From Leptospira sanjuanensis (GTDB taxonomy: Bacteria; Spirochaetota; Leptospiria; Leptospirales; Leptospiraceae): a DNA stretch of 64,000 nt. This document shows, piece after piece, positions 1 through 23,788 of this stretch. The translations under genes were made by a program, and so were the position numbers. The stretch is taken from assembly GCF_022267375.1 (NCBI RefSeq), contig NZ_JAIZBH010000001.1, forward strand, positions 1,532,001 through 1,596,000, written 5' to 3'. The notes beneath the pieces are model-generated. The model worked only from the letters and a program-made list of their open reading frames with translations. It did no database searches and had not been told where the DNA came from. Each line of letters starts with the position of its first letter. Position 1 is the stretch's first letter.

Positions 1-2
1 AA

Positions 3-42
3 TGTTTGACTCAAGAAAAGAAAGTATTAAGACTGAATCCGA

Positions 43-71
<29 letters not shown>
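3..71 (+). CDS. Tail of an upstream IS66 accessory ORF (partial)
   Basis: An open frame enters from the left edge and stops at 69-71, overlapping the transposase start at 43. The 22 visible residues (LTQEKKVLRLNPNVFG and flanks) are hydrophilic. IS66 elements usually carry tnpB immediately before tnpC, often overlapping, so this is a candidate TnpB C-terminus. That is inferred from position only. Confidence 0.25.
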
Positions 72-1620
<1,549 letters not shown>

Positions 1621-1630
1621 GCGGTTACAA

Positions 1631-1855
1631 ATGAATTATACTGATAATGCAAATAAAGAAAAAATTAAAAATTGCAACATTCGTTTGGGTCGCTGTTTGG
1701 CAAAATGCGATAGTCGATATCCAGAATATTCAAAAGCAATAGACCCCCTCCATGCGGAATGTCGAGATGATTGTGTAATTCGATTAAAAAATGAAGAGGG
1801 TTGCATGATCTTTTATCAGTCAAGCCGTCGAGTAATCCATAAGCCTGGGTGGTAA
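1631..1855 (+). CDS. Small Cys-rich protein, possibly IS-truncated
   Basis: A 74-residue ORF (MNYTDNANKEKIK...) with six cysteines (CN, GRCLAKCD, AECRDDC, GCM). It has no signal peptide or transmembrane segment and I recognise no family. Its ATG lies 2 bases beyond the predicted end of the IS66 element and inside the predicted target duplication, with no Shine-Dalgarno sequence except what the IS end provides. It may therefore be the 3' part of a longer gene split by the insertion, with the remainder to the left of the window. The cysteine spacing argues that the frame was once coding. Confidence 0.45.
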   Translation: MNYTDNANKEKIKNCNIRLGRCLAKCDSRYPEYSKAIDPLHAECRDDCVIRLKNEEGCMIFYQSSRRVIHKPGW

Positions 1856-1905
1856 GCTTAGTTAAGAAGAACAGGGTCAGTTTCCCGCGTTAGGGATCGA
1901 TGCGT

Positions 1906-1963
1906 GGTCAAGTTATTGGATTTCTGAGAAGCGATGAGAACTAATAAACACAATAACTTGACC
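1906..1963. repeat. 13-bp perfect inverted repeat with 32-bp spacer
   Basis: GGTCAAGTTATTG at 1906-1918 is exactly mirrored by CAATAACTTGACC at 1951-1963. No U-run follows, so it does not look like an intrinsic terminator. It borders the start of Rhs homology and may be a recombination scar or the ends of a minimal mobile element. The ATG of the downstream frame lies in the loop. Confidence 0.75.
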
Positions 1964-2386
1964 GAAGCGGAGAGCCCGGGCCGCGTAGCGGCAACGCCCG
2001 TAATCACGGAAACGTTACCTGATGGAACGAAACTTCACAACAACTACTCGACGAACGGAACGTTGTCGAATATCACGATGGATTCTGCAGATGGGACGAG
2101 CGTTGGACATACGGTCGTGAGCTATCAAGGACCGTATTTAAACGCGAACGGAGTTCCATCCGTGCGGCGTGTAAGCGGGAACGGCGTAACGATGGAAATT
2201 GGATTTGAACCGGTGGAAAAATTACCGGTAAGCATATTGTCCACAAAGCCGGATGGAAGCGTGATCGCAAATGCGGAACTGACGTATGACGCAAAGAACA
2301 ACGTAACAAAAATCGACTGTCAGTCGAATACCATCACTACGCAGCAAATTCATTCAAGCCAATTCGATTTCATCCGCCCGTCATAA
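1934..2386 (+). pseudogene. Rhs/YD-repeat protein remnant
   Basis: A 150-residue frame whose middle resembles Rhs/YD-repeat proteins: Asp/Gly/Asn-rich segments such as LPDGTKLHNNYSTNGTLSNI and AELTYDAKNNVTKI. Full Rhs proteins are usually well over 1,000 residues, so this is a fragment. The similarity appears to start near residue 22. The first residues come from the inverted repeat and a GC-rich stretch (about 1961-2000) that includes the small hairpin CCGC-GTA-GCGG. The last ~20 residues no longer look Rhs-like. No signal peptide, promoter or SD is evident. Most likely debris of a rearranged Rhs locus next to the IS66 insertion. Confidence 0.6.
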
Positions 2387-2547
2387 TCGATGTTTCCTCT
2401 TTTCCAAGGTATTATATCAATTGTTATGAATAACCGGAATTCGACCCTAGTTTTCCTAACGTATTTCCCAATTCTTGGAAAAATCCTATTGACAGTATGC
2501 CGCCGAACCGTTTCCGTTTTGTTCTGAAATATAGAAATAGGAAATCC

Positions 2548-4095
2548 ATGAAGAAATTTCTGAAACTCGTAAGTATTGCAACCTGTCTGTTCGCTCTGAC
2601 CTTAACGGCTGGGTCGGTGTATGCGCAAGACAAAGAGGATTGTTCCAAGCTCGCGTTTGTCGATTATAGCAATCGAAAGCCAAGAACGGATCTGCCATTT
2701 GAAATCTCGGAAATGAGACGTTTGAGACCCGAAGACATCTGTAAAAAGAAGGAAGGTTGGTTCCCGACGGGGCTTCCTCTTTTGAACTCCGACCCGAACG
2801 TGGGTGTGGGTTACGGGGTCCGTGTCTTCTTGATCAACAACGGAAAAAAGTCCGATCCGTTTTTTGAATATACTCCTTATCGCTTTCGGATGTTCGCGCA
2901 GTATTTTAACACCACAAAAAACAGACAGTATCAAGATATCAGCTTCGACGCTCCATATATCTTCGATTCGAAGTGGAGATTGCGCGGGGATTTGATCTAT
3001 GATACGAATCCGAACACGTTGTATTACGGGATCGGCGAAAAGTCTCTCGAAACACTTTCATATCAGGAAAGAAACCAACCCGGCGGAGAAGTCGTACGGA
3101 ACGCTACCTATCACGATCGGGAAAAGAATATTTATTTCACAAGACCGGGCGGTCCGGGAGATCCTGTCGAGTTTCAGGGAGCCAATTATTCGGGACTTCC
3201 TACCAATGACGCGTTTCGCGTAACGGATCGGATGTACAATCGATACGACATTCGTTCTCCGCAGGCAAACATCAGCGGAGAGCATATCTTCTTCGGAGGC
3301 CTCGTTCGTATGGTTGCGGGACTTCGCGTTTCGCAAAACATTGTTAAGACGTTTGACGGTCAGTTCGTAAAAAGTACGGATCCTTTGACGGAAGGATCTC
3401 CTTTCAGTAATTCCGGTATGGCACCGGCGGGAAAAACCAAAGTGACCGAAGACGCGGAAGCGGGAAGAATCATCGGCGCCAACGGTGGAAATGTAAACTC
3501 GGTCCGTTTCGGTATGGTATTGGATACGCGGGATTTGGAACCGGATCCGAACCGTGGGGTTTTCTTGGAAGCGACGTACGAGAAGGTCGCAAAGTCCTTG
3601 GGTTCCGATTTTCAATATTCGAAATATTTCACTCAGATGAAGGTATTCTACAGCCCGTTTCCGAAAACGTTTGATAAACTCGTACTTGCGGGTCGCGGAG
3701 CTTTCGGGATGACGGACGGGGATGCGCCCTTTTTCGAATACAGAAACCTTTGGTCGACCGAGGGTGGGATCACCGGTCTCGGAGGCCTCCGAACCTTGCG
3801 CGGTTACAAACAGGATCGTTTTGCCGGTAGAGCGATGGGATGGGGAAACATCGAACTTCGTTGGAAGTTCTTCGATTTCACCGTTGCGGGACAACACTTT
3901 GCGTTGAACCTGGTTCCGTTTATGGATTTCGGTCGGGTTTGGGACGACGAACACAACGTGGGACTCAAAGATTATAAATATTCCCGTGGTATGGGATTTC
4001 GAATCGCTTGGAATCAAAGTACGATCCTGATGTTGGATTACGCGGTTTCCAAGGAAGACAAACAGATATTTATGAACTTTAACCACATTTTCTGA
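2548..4095 (+). CDS. Omp85-superfamily outer-membrane beta-barrel protein (paralogue 1)
   Basis: About 515 residues. I start at ATG 2548, which gives a standard signal peptide ([19 protein letters not shown], cleavage after YAQ) with an AGGA Shine-Dalgarno; the open frame extends 17 codons further upstream without support. After a ~60-residue mature N-terminus the sequence is rich in alternating aromatic and polar strands. The Omp85 hallmark is present near the C-terminus ([16 protein letters not shown], an RGY variant of the VRGF motif), and the protein ends in Phe (FNHIF) as expected for BAM-dependent barrels. No POTRA domains fit before the barrel. It is closely similar to 4952-6556, so the pair are tandem duplicates. 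The substrate or function is unknown. Confidence 0.85.
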   Translation: MKKFLKLVSIATCLFALTLTAGSVYAQDKEDCSKLAFVDYSNRKPRTDLPFEISEMRRLRPEDICKKKEGWFPTGLPLLNSDPNVGVGYGVRVFLINNGKKSDPFFEYTPYRFRMFAQYFNTTKNRQYQDISFDAPYIFDSKWRLRGDLIYDTNPNTLYYGIGEKSLETLSYQERNQPGGEVVRNATYHDREKNIYFTRPGGPGDPVEFQGANYSGLPTNDAFRVTDRMYNRYDIRSPQANISGEHIFFGGLVRMVAGLRVSQNIVKTFDGQFVKSTDPLTEGSPFSNSGMAPAGKTKVTEDAEAGRIIGANGGNVNSVRFGMVLDTRDLEPDPNRGVFLEATYEKVAKSLGSDFQYSKYFTQMKVFYSPFPKTFDKLVLAGRGAFGMTDGDAPFFEYRNLWSTEGGITGLGGLRTLRGYKQDRFAGRAMGWGNIELRWKFFDFTVAGQHFALNLVPFMDFGRVWDDEHNVGLKDYKYSRGMGFRIAWNQSTILMLDYAVSKEDKQIFMNFNHIF

Positions 4096-4102
4096 GGAAA
4101 TC

Positions 4103-4786
4103 ATGAAAAAATATAAGAATATTCTAATGCTCAGTATTGCGCTTTCTTTCTTTGCGAATTGCGAGGAAAAACCGGACGATACGACTCTGGGCTTTATCAA
4201 CGAGGACGCGAAAGTTCTTCTTGCGGGAATGGTTTTTTTCAGTCCATATACCGCCGACCCCGCGTCCGGAACGATCACGAACAATACGACCGGACTTATG
4301 TGGAAGATCTGTACGCAAGGACAAGTTCTCCGCGTAGGGCAGAACGGATCGTATGACTGCGAAGGAATCAACAACACTTCGACCGTGATCGGAAGATACG
4401 GCGCGGCTTTGTTTCAGTATTGTTCCTTGAATCTGAACGATTGCAATACGATCACGTTGCCTCCTGTTCTCGTCGGACAAACCCCCGGATTTACCGGAAC
4501 CAGCGAAGCTTACACTTCCTGCAATGCGGATCGTACGGCGGGCCGTTCGGATTGGAGACTTCCCACCTATCCGGAGTTAAAGGCTCTCACCGCATCGGGA
4601 AGTTTGAACGCGCTTCTCTTGAAGTTTCCGAACACCGTGGAAGATTATTACTGGAGTTCGTGGGCAAAGGAAGGAGCCGTAGATACTGCGCGTGCGGTCA
4701 ACTTCGGAGCTACTCATTTCGGAGACGATACCGCGTTTGCGAAAACGAGCAGATACTTCGTTCGTTGTGTGAGAAATCTTCCTTAA
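4103..4786 (+). CDS. DUF1566 (Lcl C-terminal-like) lipoprotein
   Basis: 227 residues, 7 bases after the preceding barrel gene and behind a GAGG Shine-Dalgarno, so probably co-transcribed. The N-terminus ([20 protein letters not shown]) ends in a spirochaete-type lipobox with Cys20. The rest matches the DUF1566 fold: [10 protein letters not shown] early, then [22 protein letters not shown] and a terminal RYFVRCVRN. These motifs are typical of this Cys-rich extracytoplasmic domain in spirochaete and gamma-proteobacterial surface proteins. The molecular role is unknown. Its position between two barrel paralogues suggests a barrel-associated surface lipoprotein, which is inference. Confidence 0.82.
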   Translation: MKKYKNILMLSIALSFFANCEEKPDDTTLGFINEDAKVLLAGMVFFSPYTADPASGTITNNTTGLMWKICTQGQVLRVGQNGSYDCEGINNTSTVIGRYGAALFQYCSLNLNDCNTITLPPVLVGQTPGFTGTSEAYTSCNADRTAGRSDWRLPTYPELKALTASGSLNALLLKFPNTVEDYYWSSWAKEGAVDTARAVNFGATHFGDDTAFAKTSRYFVRCVRNLP

Positions 4787-4824
4787 GGAAAGAATTTCCT
4801 CATGTCGTTTAACAACGACGACCG

Positions 4825-4863
4825 ACTCGCCTTTTGACAGAGCGCAAAGGGCGAGTTTTTTGT
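4825..4863 (+). terminator. Rho-independent terminator
   Basis: Stem ACTCGCC (4825-4831) pairs with GGCGAGT (4850-4856) and is followed by a T-run with one interruption. It closes the barrel 1-lipoprotein unit and separates it from the second barrel gene. Confidence 0.8.
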
Positions 4864-4898
4864 TTCTATTGAAATGTGAGCATTTTATCATATTCAGT

Positions 4899-4926
4899 TT
4901 GACAGCGTCGACGGGTCGGTTAGAAA
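4899..4926 (+). promoter_or_regulatory. Candidate sigma70 promoter of barrel paralogue 2
   Basis: TTGACA at 4899-4904, 16-bp spacer, then TAGAAA (4/6 match to TATAAT) at 4921-4926, about 25 bases before the ATG at 4952 and just downstream of the terminator. A TTGACA also precedes paralogue 1 (2489-2494), without a convincing -10. Confidence 0.4.
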
Positions 4927-4951
4927 TTCACAATCTTTCCGTGCAAAACTT

Positions 4952-6556
<1,605 letters not shown>

Positions 6557-6644
6557 GATTCGAATATTTGATCGTTTTAGACTGTTGCGCGGTTTGATTC
6601 GCATTTGATTTGTCGGTCCAAACTTCGTCGTTGATTTGAAAGCT

Positions 6645-6765
6645 GGAGTTCCCACACCGAGTAACTACGATCTCCTTTTGATTTCGGAATCATGTATGAG
6701 TTCCCACAAGTTCTTCGGATTTTAAAATTCTTCTCTAAACCTCGATCCGCGCTGGAGTTCCCACA
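6645..6765 (-). repeat. Cluster 1 of the TGTGGGAACTCC motif (3 copies)
   Basis: Read on the minus strand, the 12-mer TGTGGGAACTCC occurs at 6645-6656 and 6754-6765 exactly, and at 6697-6708 with one mismatch. Spacing is 52 and 57 bp. All lie in the gap after nadB, in nadB's orientation; the first begins ~28 bases past its stop. The same motif recurs at ~20.1, 32.4 and 34.4 kb. Confidence 0.8.
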
Positions 6766-6793
6766 AATTGCGCTTTCACGAAAGAATTCTCCC

Positions 6794-8392
<1,599 letters not shown>

Positions 8393-8393
8393 G

Positions 8394-10211
<1,818 letters not shown>

Positions 10212-10215
10212 ACTC

Positions 10216-11161
<946 letters not shown>

Positions 11162-11190
<29 letters not shown>

Positions 11191-11914
11191 CGCTCCGATC
11201 GATTCCGATTTCAAGCGCTCTTGAAATCAATCGATGACCGATCGAAACCTCCAAAAGACCCGGAAGTTTCGAAAAGAGAACGAGATTCCGATGATCCAAA
11301 TCGTGACCGGCGTTGATTTCCATCCTTTGACGGAGAATTTCTTCGGCGGCGGGGACGTACCGGCTTTCGAAGGATTTTTTTCCGTCCGCAGGGGAACGAT
11401 CGAATTCTTCGGCAAACGGTCCCGTATAAAATTCCACTCGATCGGCTCCGGAAAGGTGAGCGAGTTTCAGGTTTTCCAAATCGGTTTCTACGAAAAGCGA
11501 CGTCCGGATTCCTTCTTTCTTTAGAATTTTAGAATATTCTTGAACTATTTCCAGATCCTTTCCGAAATCGAATCCGTGATCGGATGTGATTTCCCCGGGA
11601 GTCACCGGAACCAAGGTCGCTTGATCGGGTCTTGTCTGTAACACTAAATCCAAATAACGGGAGGAGGGTTCTCCTTCGATATTGTATTCGATTTTCGTTT
11701 TGTTTTTTAGGTTATAGGAATCGATGAATTCTTTCAAAGCGAATACGTCGTCCTTGCGGATATGACGTTCGTCTTCTCTCGGATGAACCGTGATTCCTTG
11801 AGCGCCCGCGTTTAAGACGAGCTCCGCGAAATACAAGAGATTCGGAATGTTTCCTCCTCTTGAATTTCTGAGGGTAGCGATTTTATTGATGTTTACGCTC
11901 AATTTAGTTTTCAA
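11162..11914 (-). CDS. pdxJ: Pyridoxine 5'-phosphate synthase
   Basis: 250 residues. PdxJ condenses 3-amino-2-oxopropyl phosphate with 1-deoxyxylulose 5-phosphate to pyridoxine 5'-phosphate in the DXP-dependent vitamin B6 pathway. Diagnostic stretches are the N-terminal [29 protein letters not shown] with its conserved His/Arg, [25 protein letters not shown], and the C-terminal [10 protein letters not shown] and [13 protein letters not shown]. Length and order match the family (~240 residues). It is a single minus-strand gene, convergent with the TPR lipoprotein. Confidence 0.96.
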
Positions 11915-12115
11915 AGAGTTTCTCCCGAACGGTTCTTAATCTAAAAAGAAGAACGGGAGTTTTTCCGGGAATCGAAAAAAAATAGGAAAATCAAGGATTC
12001 TTTCCTTGCAATTTTTCCGAATATCGGTTAGGGTTTGCGCCCGAGTTTCAAGACGAACATTAAATATTATTTCTGCTTGAAGGCGGATAACTCTCGCAGA
12101 GCATGGTCAATTCCG

Positions 12116-12583
<468 letters not shown>

Positions 12584-12591
12584 TCTCTTCC

Positions 12592-15720
<3,129 letters not shown>

Positions 15721-15722
15721 GA

Positions 15723-15815
<93 letters not shown>

Positions 15816-15837
15816 TCCGTAGATCCTCCTTCCTTTC

Positions 15838-15856
15838 TCCGGGCGTTCGTCCCGGA
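15838..15856 (+). terminator. Hairpin after the microprotein gene
   Basis: TCCGGG (15838-15843) and CCCGGA (15851-15856) form a 6-bp stem with a 7-base loop, 22 bases after the stop. There is no U-tract, so it may be an attenuating or mRNA-stabilising hairpin rather than a strong intrinsic terminator. Confidence 0.4.
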
Positions 15857-15913
15857 TTCAAGCTAGAGACATCATTGGACTGTTAAGCCCATTTCCGATT
15901 CGACCGATACAAT

Positions 15914-16655
<742 letters not shown>

Positions 16656-16663
16656 GGTAAATC

Positions 16664-19037
<2,374 letters not shown>

Positions 19038-19176
19038 TCTAAGAATATTCTAATTTACTAAAGGTCGCTCGTGACACTATAGAGCGTTCGCAAGTAAAAA
19101 AGTCGATTGTTCCGGCAAACGATTCGGCTTAAAAGCGTTGATCGACGATTCGGTTCATATTGAGAACGCTCCGTTT

Positions 19177-19785
19177 TCACTTCATCGCCTTTTCGATATC
19201 GTCGTCGGTGGGCGAGGTCGGCTCTTCGGAATAAGGAGCGGCCTGCGAGGATCGCACCAAAAATTCCACCTCGTCGATCACATCCCCTTCATACGCAACC
19301 TTGAGCAAATACTTACCGGGTGTGAGTCCTTGAAACGAACCCTCTATCGTTCTGGAAATCGGATTGGGTCGTTTGCGTAGAACGTCCATCTCGTTGTATC
19401 CGAGTTGGAAGCGGCTCAAACTCACGTAGGTTTCCGCGGTTTCGGGTACGGATCTGGAAAATCGGTAAATGTAACGGATCGTTTTGTCGTCCGGAAAAAT
19501 CAGATTCTCCCTTGTGATCGTATATTCTCCGACGGTCATGATCTTCTTTTCGAGTACGTTGAACTTATCCTCGTCGAGCAAGGCCCAACCGAAATCTCCC
19601 GTCGGTTTAAAACAGGCGGTCGCAGTAACGAATAACAGCGAAAAGGTGAGAATGCGGAACGACGCCGGGGAGGCTTTTCGCTTTAATAGAACGCGTTGTG
19701 TTGGCACGGATGCGGCGTCTAACCGATTCGTGAAAAGGAATGCGAGCCAAAAAGCGGCGTTTTGGGAAGAGGAAAGAAATTTCAT
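19177..19785 (-). CDS. Putative lipoprotein with Ig-like C-terminal region
   Basis: About 202 residues. I start at 19785 because this ATG has a GGGAG Shine-Dalgarno and overlaps the stop of the upstream small gene (ATGA). This leaves a long leader before the hydrophobic stretch ILTFSLLFVTATAC, which ends in a plausible lipobox; an in-frame GTG closer to it is an alternative start. The mature part has beta-rich segments (KTIRYIYRFSRSV, GKYLLKVAYEGDVIDEVEFLV) reminiscent of an Ig-like or carbohydrate-binding fold. No enzyme motif. Confidence 0.65.
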   Translation of the reverse strand: MKFLSSSQNAAFWLAFLFTNRLDAASVPTQRVLLKRKASPASFRILTFSLLFVTATACFKPTGDFGWALLDEDKFNVLEKKIMTVGEYTITRENLIFPDDKTIRYIYRFSRSVPETAETYVSLSRFQLGYNEMDVLRKRPNPISRTIEGSFQGLTPGKYLLKVAYEGDVIDEVEFLVRSSQAAPYSEEPTSPTDDDIEKAMK

Positions 19786-19994
19786 TTTTCTCCCAAGGAG
19801 TTGGAATCGATTACGCGGCCTTGTCCGGAGACGTCTTTTTCCTTCGGCGGTTGCTGCCCGTAATTCGGTGGAACGTTCGTATAAAACGTTTTCCACTGAG
19901 GACCGGTGGATCTGCGCTCTGCCGGGTTCGTGAAAAAACGGGAGAGAAATCGATACACCAAATAGGTCATCAGAATAAAAAGAATCAATTTCAT
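19782..19994 (-). CDS. Small single-pass membrane protein
   Basis: 70 residues: an N-terminal transmembrane helix (MKLILFILMTYLVYRFLSRFF) followed by a polar Pro/Gln-rich tail (PPNYGQQPPKEKDVSGQG). The layout resembles small DUF4834-type membrane proteins, but I cannot confirm that. It overlaps the lipoprotein gene by 4 bases and is transcribed first, so the two form an operon. Confidence 0.65.
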   Translation of the reverse strand: MKLILFILMTYLVYRFLSRFFTNPAERRSTGPQWKTFYTNVPPNYGQQPPKEKDVSGQGRVIDSNSLGEK

Positions 19995-20063
19995 AAAGCT
20001 ACTTATTCTAATCTGACCCTGGTTTTGTTTCCGGCAATCGGAAAAAAACGAAAAATTTCAGGT

Positions 20064-20116
20064 TGTGGGAACTCCATCAATCGCACAGTAACACTGCTCG
20101 ATTTTGTGGGAACTCC
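20064..20116 (+). repeat. Cluster 2 of the TGTGGGAACTCC motif (2 copies)
   Basis: Exact copies at 20064-20075 and 20105-20116, 41 bp apart. Similarity continues past the core: both are followed by ATC, then CGCA or CGCAG and a shared CAGTAA. The unit lies in the gap between two minus-strand genes, antisense to both. Confidence 0.8.
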
Positions 20117-20143
20117 ATCGTCCCGCAGTAAAACGGTTTTTTT

Positions 20144-20584
20144 TTAGATAAATCCGTTCTCGTTATACATGTATTGTTTGAGGTTTTTATTCTCTTCTTC
20201 CGTTTTTTCGATCTTTGCTTTTACGGCGTCTCCGATGGAGATGATTCCGATCAAAAGTCCGTCTTCCAAAATGGGCATGTGACGGATTCTTTTTTTGAGC
20301 ATGATGGAAAGGAGTTCATCCACGTCGTCTTCGGGGCTCATCGTGGTGAGGGAAGTGGACATGACTTCCGAAACCGATTTCTTAAAAAAGTCCAGACCCA
20401 ATTCCGCGGAAAGATGCAAAACGTCCCTTTCGGTGAAAATTCCTTTCAGCTTTCCATCGGTTAAGATCATCACCGATCCTATATCGTATTTGGTCATAAA
20501 CTTGACCGCGTCCATCACCGAAGTTTCCGGTTCCACCGAAAGAAGTTTTCGGCCTTTTTTTGCCAGGATCTGTTTTACGTACAT
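20144..20584 (-). CDS. CBS-domain pair protein
   Basis: 146 residues. The frame is open 20 codons further upstream, but ATG 20584 (MYVKQILAKKG) has a strong GGAGAAGG Shine-Dalgarno and begins right at the domain. Two CBS motifs are visible: SVMDAVKFMTKYDIGSVMILTDGKLKGIFTERDVL and DVDELLSIMLKKRIRHMPILEDGLLIGIISIGDAV, each with the typical G-x-x-T/S-x-x-D ligand loop. Stand-alone CBS pairs bind adenine nucleotides and regulate partners. No partner is evident here. The C-terminus is a short charged helix. Confidence 0.88.
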   Translation of the reverse strand: MYVKQILAKKGRKLLSVEPETSVMDAVKFMTKYDIGSVMILTDGKLKGIFTERDVLHLSAELGLDFFKKSVSEVMSTSLTTMSPEDDVDELLSIMLKKRIRHMPILEDGLLIGIISIGDAVKAKIEKTEEENKNLKQYMYNENGFI

Positions 20585-20800
20585 TACCTTCTCCGTATCG
20601 GTCGATACAATCGTTTTGCATTCCTCAATGGGTGTGATTTGCAATCTATCTCAAGTTCTTACAACGTCCAGAAAATTTGTTACCTTTGTATCTCTAGAAA
20701 AGTTACGGGTTTTCGGCCTCGGGTTCAAGAATTTTTCCGTCGAAACGCTTAATATCTTTTGAATAAAAGCTTCGTTCCGGGTAGAATTCTTTCGTTGAAA

Positions 20801-20830
20801 TTGAAAAAAGGTTTTCAATTCACGTATACT
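20801..20830 (+). promoter_or_regulatory. Promoter with overlapping dyad, upstream of the sensor kinase
   Basis: TTGAAA at 20801-20806, 18-bp spacer, TATACT at 20825-20830, ~36 bases before ATG 20867. A 9-bp perfect inverted repeat, AATTGAAAA-AAGG-TTTTCAATT (20799-20820), covers the -35, which suggests a repressor operator or autoregulation. Confidence 0.5.
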
Positions 20831-20866
20831 CCTACATTTTTTTCGCCATAGGTCGCGCAGCGCAGA

Positions 20867-22351
20867 ATGAATCTCAACGATAAGAATTCCGGTCCTTCGA
20901 TCCTCATCGTGGACGACGAATGGCTGATTGCGTTCAACCTTCAAGTTTCTCTTCAAAAGCTGGGCTATCTGATCGCGGGCACCGCAAGAACCGCGGACGA
21001 GGCTTTGGAACTCGCGGAACGAACGAAACCCGATTTGATTCTGATGGATATCCGGATCGAAGGCGAACTGGACGGGATTCAAGCCGCGGAACGAATCCAG
21101 AAACGAATGGACGTTCCGGTCATTTTTATGACCGCGTTTGCGGACGAAGAAACGTTCAACCGAGCGGTCGACAAGGCCTCCCTATTCGGGTATATCTCCA
21201 AACCCTTCCAGCCCCAGGCTCTCAAAAACTCCATCGAAATCGCGCTCAAACAACAGCAAAGGTTCGGAAAGGCAAGGGAAGAAGGAAAAGAATTCCGGGA
21301 CGTAATCCAAAACATCGGAGAAGGGGCGATCTCTCTCGACCGGGAAGGAAAAATCTTATTTATGAATCGGACCGCGGAGGCTCTGACCGGCTGGTCTCTT
21401 GCGGATGTGCAGGGCGAAAGCGGCGATAAGGTCTTGAGTCTTTCGACCGACGACGGAGAAAATCTCCGCACAAAAATCGGAGGAATCAAACCCGATCACG
21501 TAAAATACATTCCTTCTCTTTTAACGCGGAAGAACGGAAGTCGGATTCAAGTCGCGTTTCGAGTTTCACCGGTTCGGGACGAGGAAGGAGACATTGCGGG
21601 TTCCATCATTACTCTTTCGGAACTTTCCTCTCTTTCCGTTTCCGAGAAAGAGATTTCCGAAATGGAAAAAGTCATTCAATCCGAACGGAGACTCGATTCG
21701 ATCCAGAAACTCGCGGCGGGCCTCGCGCACGAAATCAACAATCCTCTGATGGGAATCATCAACTACGGACATATCATCCGAAATCACAAAGGCGGGGACG
21801 CGGACACGAAGAATTACGCGAGGCTCGTCATCGAACAAGGGGAAAGAATCGCGGCGATCATCCGCAATCTCTTGTTATTCTCCCGAAAAGACCCGGAACA
21901 ACCGGTGCAAACGAACGTAAAACAACTCGTGGGTTCCGTGGAAGGAATGATCTCCGAGATGCTCAAGTCTCAAGAGATCCAATTGGAAAAACAAATACCG
22001 GAGGACTTGGAAGTTTTGCTCCGACCGAATCAGATCCGAGAAGTCCTTTACAACATTCTGTATTACTATTCCGAAAATCAAAAAAAGGCTCTGATCCATC
22101 TCAAAGCCGCCGTGGACAACGGAGACGGCGAACCTTCCACGTTAAAGGTTTTGGTTTCGGGAAAACTCGGCGTGGATCTCAACTTCAGCGAAGAAAGCCG
22201 CTTTGAACCGTTCGAAAACTTTCGTTCCAACGACGCTCGGATCGGAATGGGACTTTCGGTTTGTTACGGGATTCTTCAGGCGAACCGAGGACAACTTCTT
22301 CTCAAAAAATCCGATGCCGGTTGGGATTTTATCATTCAAGTTCCGGTTTAA
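20867..22351 (+). CDS. Hybrid REC-PAS-histidine kinase with degenerate ATPase domain
   Basis: 494 residues, cytoplasmic. Domains: receiver ~10-125 (acidic DD16-17, phospho-acceptor Asp61 in LILMDIR, Thr89, Lys112); PAS ~140-260 ([22 protein letters not shown]); HisKA with His288 in [14 protein letters not shown]; then a HATPase_c-like region. The receiver and phospho-His sites look intact. The ATPase domain does not: where an N-box needs N-x-x-x-N-A the sequence reads NILYYY, and the G1 DxGxG box is replaced by SGKLGVD. The G2-like [14 protein letters not shown] remains. It may be phosphorylated in trans or act as a phosphotransfer/sensor module. Confidence 0.85.
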   Translation: MNLNDKNSGPSILIVDDEWLIAFNLQVSLQKLGYLIAGTARTADEALELAERTKPDLILMDIRIEGELDGIQAAERIQKRMDVPVIFMTAFADEETFNRAVDKASLFGYISKPFQPQALKNSIEIALKQQQRFGKAREEGKEFRDVIQNIGEGAISLDREGKILFMNRTAEALTGWSLADVQGESGDKVLSLSTDDGENLRTKIGGIKPDHVKYIPSLLTRKNGSRIQVAFRVSPVRDEEGDIAGSIITLSELSSLSVSEKEISEMEKVIQSERRLDSIQKLAAGLAHEINNPLMGIINYGHIIRNHKGGDADTKNYARLVIEQGERIAAIIRNLLLFSRKDPEQPVQTNVKQLVGSVEGMISEMLKSQEIQLEKQIPEDLEVLLRPNQIREVLYNILYYYSENQKKALIHLKAAVDNGDGEPSTLKVLVSGKLGVDLNFSEESRFEPFENFRSNDARIGMGLSVCYGILQANRGQLLLKKSDAGWDFIIQVPV

Positions 22352-22458
22352 GGAAGAATTTCGATTCTCCCCCGAAACGAAATCGCACGGAGCGGGGACT
22401 CAATTTAACCGTTGGCGTTCGCATTTTGCGACTGAAAATCGATGGAAAAACCAAGTGC

Positions 22459-23562
<1,104 letters not shown>

Positions 23563-23669
23563 TCGCCTCGTCAAAAACGTGTTCGATTTTACGTTAAAGC
23601 GAAATTAGAACATTCAAATAGAAGAATATTCTTTCGGACCGGCTCCGATCGTTTCGAAAGAAAAGAACG

Positions 23670-23702
23670 AATACTCCGCGCCTGCCGCGGAGTATTTTGT
23701 TT
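23670..23702 (+). terminator. Rho-independent terminator of the aldolase gene
   Basis: A perfect 11-bp stem AATACTCCGCG (23670-23680) / CGCGGAGTATT (23686-23696) with a 5-base loop and a T-rich tail (TTGTTT). Confidence 0.88.
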
Positions 23703-23788
23703 CATACGAATCACGTGAAACGTTTTTTGTGAAAGCGTTTTTGGATCGATCGAAAGATTAGGGCATTCTACGAAAAAAAGAAGGCGCT

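Noticed and set aside
2489..2530. TTGACA upstream of barrel paralogue 1 as a promoter
   Set aside because: No acceptable -10 at 16-18 bp spacing.
3058..4377. Long minus-strand open frame (439 codons) across the first barrel gene
   Set aside because: Antisense shadow of a high-GC-codon gene; no signal peptide, no recognisable domain, no SD.
12001..12060. Promoter TTGCAA...TAGGGT upstream of the FYDLN gene
   Set aside because: The -10 match is poor (4/6 at best without the key A/T positions) and there is no supporting spacing evidence.
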